Positions 55,570 through 64,000 of a stretch of 64,000 bases of DNA are shown here, piece by piece. The position numbers were made by a program, and so were the translations under genes. The notes under the pieces are model-generated. The model searched no databases. It saw only the letters and a program-made list of their open reading frames with translations, and was not told the origin of the DNA. The DNA comes from Cacajao melanocephalus (lineage: Eukaryota; Chordata; Mammalia; Primates; Pitheciidae), in the NCBI GenBank assembly GCA_963573385.1, contig CAUYLG010059015.1:1-64000 (forward strand). Reading direction: 5' to 3'. The stretch's first letter is position 1. Each line of letters starts with the position of its first letter.

Positions 55570-55760
55570 CGGAAGTCTGAGCATTATCTGGGGCAGGTAT
55601 TATTAGCAGAGGGGAAAAAAAACCACACACAAAACGAGTGGCCAGAACTGCCGCAGTCGCTGAGGGAATGTGACTTGCCCAAGGTCACTGAGCAGTGTGG
55701 GAGCTCAGGTGCAGGCAGGGACTCTGATCTGCCACCGGACCAGTCTGGGTTCTGGGTTAG
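55570..55760 (-). mobile_element. MIR, antisense, in SEMA7A intron 1
   Basis: cattatctggggcaggtatt and gacttgcccaaggtcactgag. Confidence 0.75.
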
Positions 55761-57714
55761 GGAAGGGAGAAGGATGTAAATGGTTCTGGGACCATGAATG
55801 AGGTGCTCTGGGGACCAGCTCTGGCTACCCAGCCTGAGGTGCTCCTGGAGGGAGCCGAGCAGCACTACTGAAGCTCTGGCAGGGGTCCATGGAGGAGACC
55901 TGCACACACTTCTGCCATCCCAGCTCCAGCCCAGGCTTCCTTTACCCTCCCAGCAGCTTTGCCTTACCTCACTCCCCTTGGCTGTCTTGGACATCATAGC
56001 GTGTGGGCACTCTAGAGGGGACAAATGGCCATGTCTGAGTGTTCTGGAATCTTTCCCTGCATCAAACCCCTTGCATTCTGGCTCTGTGTGCCTGTCCCAC
56101 AGTCTTCCGTGACCCCCCACCCCACCCCACTTAATGCATACCCACTTTTTAGCACTTAATGCATACATCCCATCTTGGGCACTTAGTTCCCACCCTGAGG
56201 CTATTTAAAGCTGCTCGAAGTCCTCTTAACCACTTTTCGAAGCTCCCAGCCCAGCTCCATGCCCTGCCTCCCCTGCCTGCAGTTCACTGCTGTAGCCACA
56301 CTGGCTGTGCCCTCTGCTAAGTAATGCACTATTGTGCCCCGCTGGCCAGGGTCTGCCAACCACTCACCAGTCTTGTCTAACGACAGTCTGTGGTCTCCTT
56401 CACCAGTGCCAGGTGCCCCACTGGCCAGACAGGCCCTGCCATTCACCTGCCCCCCATGCCCAGGGCCACCAGCTGGTGATGGTGTGCCCGACTGACAGCT
56501 GCCTCCTGCCTCCTGTGGGGTGACACATGGCAATCGGACAGGAATGGGCTTGGGTAGGACAAACCCAGGAATAGGGTATGAGGGGGATCTTGCTGGAAGC
56601 CTAGAGCTCTGTCTGCCAGTGGGTGGGTGGGGGTATGGTGGTGTCCAGGAATGACAAAATCAGGGATGGTGGTGGTTCTGGACCCATTTCTCTATGAGGC
56701 ATAGATTGGGATTTTAGTTTTGAGTCAGGACAGCTGTGGGGACTGGAATAGGTATGGAAAGTTCTTTATTTTCTGCTGCTTGAATCCCCAAGTTCTAGGG
56801 AAAGATTAAAGCAGGGAACTCTGAAAGGGGGCCAGCTCGCACTGATCAGAGAGGTTGCTGCCTCTGCAGCCTGATGAAAGTCTGGCACAGTGTAGCTCAG
56901 GCTAGGGAGATGGATGGGCCATCATGTACCTGCTGGGTGTCCTTGAGCTCCGCACCTGTCTTTGACCCTTAGAGCTTGCCAGAGCAAGAAAGACCCTGGG
57001 GGTTGTCCCCCAAGGGCTGTCACTGCCACATGGGCCGGTCAAGGGTGTGCATGTGTGGTCCTCATCTTCCTGCAAGCAGGGACTGGAAGAGAATAGATTG
57101 TAGGTGAGGGCTGGGACTTAGCAGAAGGTTGGCATGCCTGTGTAAGCTGTGCACCCTCCCCCATTTTATCAGTTGTTGGAGGAGTTAGAGAAGGCTGGGA
57201 AGGTCCTGAACCCCAAGGTCCGAGGTGAGCCAGCCTGTCCATGGGGAAACAGCCCACATCCTCAGTCTCGACCTGCCCAGCTGGTTCTGCCCTCCCTCTC
57301 TTTCGTCCAAATAAACAACGGGATGTTATTGTTGACTTGGTGGCTGCTGGGGAGCCATTCTGGGGCTGCTCCCCAGGGCGGGAGTTGTTGTTACCTCCTC
57401 CCTGGGATGAGGTCATGTCTGGGGCTCCCCAAGCATCACCATTTCCAGTGGAAATCCTTGCCCCCTTGGGGGCTTAGATGTGTTTATCACCTTCAAGGTG
57501 AACTCCCTCTGCAGAGTGTCATGGAGTGCGGGCAGTTCCTCAGAGGAGAGGGGGAGTTTCCTAAGCCGAGAGAGATGCTTGGTGAGGTCACCAGGAGCTT
57601 CCTACGAAGCTCTATGACCCCTCTGTCCTGGACAGTGCAGATTCTCAGAGCAGGTCTGGTGGAATGGATGCTGGCACAGGCCCAAGGATGGCTGTGGTAG
57701 AGGGAAGGAGTTGG

Positions 57715-57815
57715 GAGGTTGGAGCCTGGTTCAGGCTGTGACCTAATCGGCTCTGTGACTCCGGGCAAGTCTTTGTCTTTTACAGAACCTCAGTTTCCCC
57801 CAGTGCCCAAAGAGG
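57715..57815 (+). mobile_element. MIR fragment
   Basis: ggctctgtgactccgggcaag and acagaacctcagtttcccc. Confidence 0.75.
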
Positions 57816-58069
57816 GTAGCAGAAGGGGGCTCATCCTTTTCTGAGATCTAATGTCTTAGGATTTCTGGCTCTGTGGGATGGGAGGGGCTGGACAGAGTCT
57901 GTGGTGGCTGGTTTAAATCTTATATTTCGAGAAATCTGGAGGAGAAATTGAAACCTGGGAAGTCAGGGGAAACCCTTAAGTTTCGCGTTCTTTCTTATCT
58001 TTTTCTTTCAGGGGCCAAAGGCTGAGGATCAGTTGGAGGAAATGGCTCATTAACTTGTGGCCTCAAGGG

Positions 58070-58340
58070 TGGACATACTCATTCAGCAAACATTTGCTGG
58101 GGCCAACCTTGTATGGTCTTGGGGCTGAGCTTGGGATCCAGTGATGAGGAACAAGATGATTCTGTGCTCGTGTAGACTTCTCAGTGTAGATGGAGATGGG
58201 CAGAGAAACCTTCAGGTATAGCAGAATGTGTAACAGAGGGCAGCTGTGGGCACTGAGGAGATGCCTAACCCAATTTTCCCAATCAGGGAGGGCTTCCTGG
58301 AGTAGGTAGCAAGCCAAAATGGCAGGAGGAGTGAGTCGGC
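58070..58340 (-). mobile_element. L2 fragment, antisense
   Basis: attcagcaaacatttgctgg and gggagggcttcctggagtagg. Confidence 0.65.
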
Positions 58341-59736
58341 TGGGGGAGAGAAGGAACAGGAGGAAGCACCCCACTTGACAGGAGTTTAAACCCAAGAACT
58401 TATAGCTAGGACCACAGAGAGGAGAGAAGCCATGTGAGGGGCCCCCAATAGGGAGGCGTTGAGTCTGACTGGACCTGGGGGCTCCTGCAAGAAATTTGTC
58501 CAGCTGGGCATAGGTGAGGGGACACCTGTCATCCTATGGCTGGCCCAGCAGTGGGGAGGAAGGCCACATCCACTGGAGAAGGGCCGTGGCAGGCAGGGAA
58601 GCCCTCTCGAGTGCTGGCAAGGCCATAGCCCCGTCACAGCTCCCTGGTGGGAGGCTGGGGCTAGGTCCAGGGAGACCAAGGCTTTCCCCATTGACTCCTG
58701 ACCGCAGAGCCGTCTCCAGGTGAGAAGGCTGTCCCTGAGCTCTGTCTCCTCCTGCTCTTCCTCTGCAGAGACGGAAGAAGTGGGGAGGTAGAGAGGGGGC
58801 AGTGGGGGTATTGGTGGATATCACTATCTGGGCTGAGGGTGGGGCCCCGGGGGTAGCAGGGAAAAGCCAGGCTCTGTTTTTTGAGGAGGGCCAGGCAAGG
58901 TGAAATGTGAAGCTCAGCCCAGGGGTTCGGTCTGGCAGCCCACAGCAGGCAATAGCGGGAATGGATGGGCCACTAGCTGACGGCCTGTCCACCCCCAGCC
59001 CCACACGGCTCTGTCACAAGAGACTGCCTGCACTTCCCCTGCTTTGATTGGCAGCTCTGGGCTGAAAAGTTTCCGCTTTTCTTGATTTCCTCTTTTGGCC
59101 CAGCCTGGCTGCTCCAGGAGCCTTCCTTTATTCATGGTTGGGGGAGGAAGGGGCCCTTAACCTGCCCTGCCTTCAGAAGAGCCAGGGTTCCTAGCCTTGC
59201 AGGGAGGGCTAGCCACCAGGTGTATGGCCAGCTGTCCTGACCTTAGGGAGCCAGGCAGGCCAGAAATGAAGCAGGGGGATGGAGGGCTACCTTGTTGGAC
59301 CACTTCCCTAGCCAGCCAGGCCTCGAGGGACTGTCCCCTCCCTGCCCTGAATCGCATGGGGTGGCTCTCCAAGCCCTTGACTCTCCCTGGCCCTGGCCCT
59401 GGCCTTGTCATCTCTCTAGGACTGTGTCCAGCCCCTGCGAGGACCTTTGTCCCTCCGCTGCACCCCATCTGGAACACACAGCACGTAACTGCTGCCTTCT
59501 CCAGGCCCTGCGTGGTGGCCTGGCCCCACTGCCTCCTGGACTCCCACGGTTCTTCCTTCACCACTCCCTGGCTCCCCGGCTCCTCTCTGCACCCCACTCA
59601 CCCTCCTCCTCCTTTCTGCCCAGAAAGGCAGCTGCTGGTTCTTTCTCGGTTCCTCTGAGGAATCTTCTTGGATGACCCCAACCCACACAGCCTGACAGCG
59701 CAGAGCTTAGGATGTCAGAAAAGAAATGTCAGAGAT

Positions 59737-60102
<366 letters not shown>

Positions 60103-60127
60103 GAAGTGTCAGAGATCAGTTGGGCCA

Positions 60128-60225
60128 GCCAGACATTCCACAGATGGGGAAACTGAGGCTCAGAGATGACAGGGACTGGCCCAGGGTTACCCAATGAGAC
60201 AGGCAGAGCTGGGACCGGGGCTGAG
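60128..60225 (-). mobile_element. MIR, antisense
   Basis: agatggggaaactgaggctcag and ggcagagctgggaccggg. Confidence 0.8.
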
Positions 60226-60954
60226 TCTTCTGAGCTTCTGCTTCTGCCCGGCTCTCAGCCTGTTTCCAGCTGTCTGTCTGCCTTCATACTCTGTTCCAGG
60301 CTGGGGGCTCCTTGAGTGCCTTTCCTCCTCGGCCAGCTCAGCTGGGCCCAGACTCTTCCTGCCCCAGTGCTGTCTGCTCCTAGCAGCCACACCAGCCATG
60401 AGTGTTCTCTCTTGAGGACCTTGGATTCGAACCAGCTCCATATACCTCTTCTGGTCTTGCCTCAGGTGGGCTGGGCCTTGGGTCCCGAGGACAGGTTGAT
60501 CTGTGTCTCGGCTAATCTGGTTTTAACTGTCATGACAGCCCAGGATTAGGCTGATCCTGCCAAGCCTTCTGTACCCCATGCTTCCAATCAGAGGCTCGGG
60601 CTCTGTGCCAGCAACCCCGGGTGACCCCTCATCATGGAGGGCAGCCAGCCTAGGTCTGTGTTCAGCTCCTCTGGGGAAAAGGCAGGAAGAGAAGCCCTGG
60701 GTTTGCCCTTTGGGAGCCCCCACATTCCTGGAGAGGTGGGTCTTCTGCCTGTGAAGTAGGGTGGACCCCTGGGGAGGTCAGGAACGATCTGCAGATGTAG
60801 CCTGGGACTGTGATAGGAGGTGAGAGCAGGAAAGGTCAATGTGGGATGGTGCAATCAAAGGAGGCTTCCTGGGGGAGGAGGAGGACCCAGGCTAGAGTAG
60901 GGGTATGGGGTAGGGGCAGAGTGTAGCACAGAAAGCTATTCATATTGTTATTTG

Positions 60955-61133
60955 TACCGAGACTCACACTTGTAATCCCAGCACTTTGGGAGGCTGAGGC
61001 AGGTGGATCATTTGAGGTCAAGACCAGTCTGGCCAACATGGTGAAACCCCATCTCTACTAAAGATACAAAAAAATTAGCTGGGTATGGTGGCAGGCGCCT
61101 GTGGTCACAGCTACTTGGAATGCTGAGGCAGAG
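60955..61133 (+). mobile_element. Alu, truncated at both ends
   Basis: Starts gagactcacacttgtaatcc and breaks off at tgctgaggcaga. Confidence 0.9.
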
Positions 61134-61424
61134 TTCTGGCCCAGCCTGTCGAGGAAGGAAGGTTGCTGTGATGACTTCTGCACCCCACTGGTGGCCCAGA
61201 AACCTGTTCTGAGTTGTCTGTCCCTCTGGCATGGGAGTTTGGCCTGTCCCAGTGCTGCCTCTCCCCACTGTCTGAGCTGCTCCCTGGCAATGGAAGATGA
61301 TGGAGCAAGAGGAGGCCTGGTCCTCACCTTCAGGACCCCAAAGGCCAGGTGAAACCCCATCAGACAGCGTGATCTGAGCGAAGACGGTGGGGCCAGATGG
61401 TTTGTGGTACAAGGTCGAGGGGAC

Positions 61425-61780
61425 AGGCAGTGAGGGCTGGAGCAGTCTGGAACACTTCCTGGATCCAAGGGACTTAGCTAGATCTTCAAGGACGGGTAAG
61501 ATCCACGTGCACAGGGAGAAGGGAAAGGTCAACCCGAGGAAGGGAGAACAGGAGCAAAGTGCGGAGATGGGAATGAGCCACTGCAGAGCTGTGCAGAGAC
61601 GAGGCCATGACCGCCCTGCCCTGAGGTGTTGGGCCCTGCTTGGTTAGACAGTTGGGAGCCATGGTGGGTCTTTGAGCTGAGGAATGGAGGTGAGTGTTTT
61701 GGCCAGGGCTGGCTGCGTGGGGACCTGGCGGGTGAGCACACTCTGCCCTTCACTGTGGTCAGTTTCAGACCACACAGCAC
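61425..61780 (-). mobile_element. L2 fragment, antisense
   Basis: ggaacacttcctggatccaag, ggaacaggagcaaagtgcg and gggagccatggtgggtctttg. Confidence 0.6.
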
Positions 61781-61947
61781 TTTTTTTTTTTTTTTTTTTT
61801 TCAGAGACAAGATCTCACTCTGTCTGCCAGGCTGGAGTGCAGTGGTGTGATCATAGCTCTCTGCAGCCTTGAACTCCTAGACACAAGTGATCCTCCTGCC
61901 TCGGCCTCCCGAAGGAGGATAACAGACATGAGCCACAGTGCCTGACC
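61781..61947 (-). mobile_element. Alu-derived monomer, antisense
   Basis: A 20-T run and one arm (gtctgccaggctggagtgcag to cacagtgcctgacc), about 165 bases, inserted in L2. Confidence 0.85.
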
Positions 61948-62166
61948 CCACAGAGTACTTTATGTTCTGAGCAGAGATCTTGAGAGACTTGTCTTCTTAA
62001 TCAGTCACTCAGGGCCAGTGCCCCATGCCACACCCCCAGAAGACTCCTGCCCCACTGTTGTAACTTAGGACCTTTAAGAGAGAGAGCACCCCTTCAATGA
62101 TTAAGAGACAGGTGGAAATAAAGATTCTGTTACTAACAGGTCCTGCGATGTACCTGGTGTACCTGA

Positions 62167-62597
<431 letters not shown>

Positions 62598-63074
62598 CCA
62601 CAGGGAGTTTTAATTGGTGGGTTTACCCAGGAAGTCATGTTGAGACAAAGTCACTGGCCTGTCTGCACAGCCCATGCAGACCAGTCAAGTGGGCTGTATG
62701 TAGCTGTCCCACAGGGAGGCAGTCACCAGGACACCACTGTCTAAGGTAGATACTTGGATTGAGCACATGGAGGAACTGGGAGGAGGCGGGAGCTGGAAAC
62801 GGTGTCAAGGTTGACCGCTTCTGATGTAAAGCCCACCTTCTATTCAAAACAGATGCCAGGGCAATATCAAAATGTAGGAATTCACTACATTCACCTGGGC
62901 CTGCACACCCAGGCTCACCTGCACACACAGTCTTCAGGGTGTTATGGGTGGAGGTCAGGCCTTCATTGGCCAAGTAGCCTCTGACTGGGCTTCGCCCTCT
63001 GTGGGCCTTGGTCTCCTCATCTGTCATGGAAGGGCTGGCCTGGAAGCCTCCAAGGGCCCATCTCTGGATATACA

Positions 63075-63305
63075 ATGTTATAAGCACAGAGTCTGGAGTC
63101 AGCCTGCCTGAGTATGAACCTCTGCTCCACCCCTTACTTAGCTGTGTGGTGCTGGGTATGTTACTCAGCTTCTCTGTGTCTCACGGTCCTCATCTGTAAA
63201 ATGGGGATAATAAAAGAACCTACTTCATGAGAGTTCAGTGATGGTTAAGTGAGTTAATACAGCTAAAAATCACTGAACAGTGCTTGGCACATAGTAAATG
63301 CGATG
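63075..63305 (+). mobile_element. MIR, nearly full length
   Basis: ataagcacagagtctggagtc, cctcatctgtaaaatggggata and acagtgcttggcacatagta in order. Confidence 0.9.
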
Positions 63306-64000
63306 GAAGGGTTGAGTGGTAGGGGCATCATCATCGTCGTCATAAGCTTCCTCCTCTTCCTCTGGCATCTCTTGTTTCTGATGGAATGCAGCTCTGGCAG
63401 CCCAGCCCCTGCCAGCTCTCCCTAATGGGCTTTGCTGGCTGGCTGCCCTTGCTAGGTCTCCCCTGCTGGTTCAGGCTAAGGCTAAGACTGGGGAACCTTC
63501 TGTTTCTCCAGTCTTCCACCTGCCTCCCTCCCTCCACTTGGGGCGGTATAGCCATACTCTGCCCTCTCCCCAACCCCTGCCCTGGCTCTGGGCCCAAGGG
63601 CAGGCCCTGCAACAACCCATTGTCTGCTTTGCAGGAGCCACCAGCTGACTTTGGCCCCACTCTGGGGCTTTTGAAACCTGCTGGGCTGGAGAACAGGCGG
63701 AAGGTAGACAGGACATGGTGTTTGTCCCGGGCTTCCGGCCTTCCCTGGGCTTGGGCTCAGGGCCTCCTACCCACTCCAACTGGGCTTCAGGGACAGCCTT
63801 CCTTCCCTGAGTCCCAGAATCCTGCTCAGCACAGCCCGTCACCAAGGGGCTTGCTTTCCACACTGTCCCTTCTCCCCAGGACTTTGCCCCCGCCAGTCTC
63901 CCCAATAGCCAAACCTTCTGGTCTTTTGAGCACAGTGGTGCTGTGGGGAGAGCATCCAGACCTTGGTGGCTTGGAAGGGCATTAGTTTTCCTGTTTGTAA

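Noticed and set aside
54391..55584. A 397-codon open frame on the - strand, the longest in the window
   Set aside because: It lies antisense to SEMA7A exon 1 in a CpG island, is Pro/Arg/Gly-rich low complexity, and spans the exon/intron boundary. Stop codons are rare here because of base composition.
57149..57700. A 183-codon open frame in SEMA7A intron 1
   Set aside because: There are no splice signals at either side, no recognisable protein, and ordinary intronic composition.
63386..63985. A 199-codon open frame near the window end, following a tttgcag-like acceptor
   Set aside because: The encoded text does not match semaphorin exon 2, and the frame is Pro/Leu/Ser-rich and non-domain. 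It is best read as intron.

Overview
The window is nuclear DNA of a catarrhine-type primate. It carries dozens of Alu copies of J, S and Y character, together with old L1, HAL1, L2 and MIR fragments, MaLR/ERVL LTRs and one hAT-Charlie (MER1-type) element. The coding content matches the UBL7-SEMA7A interval that I know from human 15q24, with both genes on the + strand here. From memory of the human proteins, the SEMA7A signal peptide is two residues shorter and differs at several positions, and UBL7 differs at one exon junction. This suggests a non-human primate or a divergent allele rather than the human reference, but I could not run a comparison.

Layout. Positions 1-28,500 are gene-poor and repeat-dense: Alus in both orientations (several nested, tandem or three-armed), an L2, an MLT2 LTR expanded by a TATC/TATG microsatellite, a solo LTR inserted into an Alu, L1M pieces, an MST/THE1-type LTR with an internal 148-bp tandem duplication, a MER1-type DNA transposon, an MLT1 LTR, and a long broken HAL1/L1ME element. 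A CpG-rich promoter lies at about 28,540-29,140. It has an ETS-ZNF143-ETS arrangement and a GC box, and it drives UBL7 to the right; in human a divergent lncRNA runs to the left. UBL7 occupies about 28,985-43,060: one non-coding exon and ten coding exons, all with GT-AG introns and continuous phase, giving a 380-residue protein with an N-terminal ubiquitin-like domain and a C-terminal UBA domain.

Positions 43,070-54,050 are intergenic and rich in antisense L2 and MIR. A second CpG island at about 54,050-55,050 holds the GC-box promoter and exon 1 of SEMA7A (CDS part 54,301-54,472: signal peptide and start of the mature protein). The remaining 9.5 kb is the 5' part of SEMA7A intron 1; exon 2 was not found before the window ends.

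The two genes are neighbours but not functionally coupled as far as the sequence shows. UBL7 is an intracellular ubiquitin-pathway protein and SEMA7A is a GPI-anchored cell-surface semaphorin. No prokaryotic-style system, CRISPR array or undescribed protein-coding system is visible. The most unusual observations are small rearrangements: a ~70-bp copy of intergenic sequence (52,773-52,842) pasted with a 6-bp target duplication into an Alu 7.2 kb away, a second diverged local duplication (48.85 kb / 51.06 kb), a 22-bp perfect repeat in UBL7 intron 6, and a NAGNAG acceptor in UBL7.
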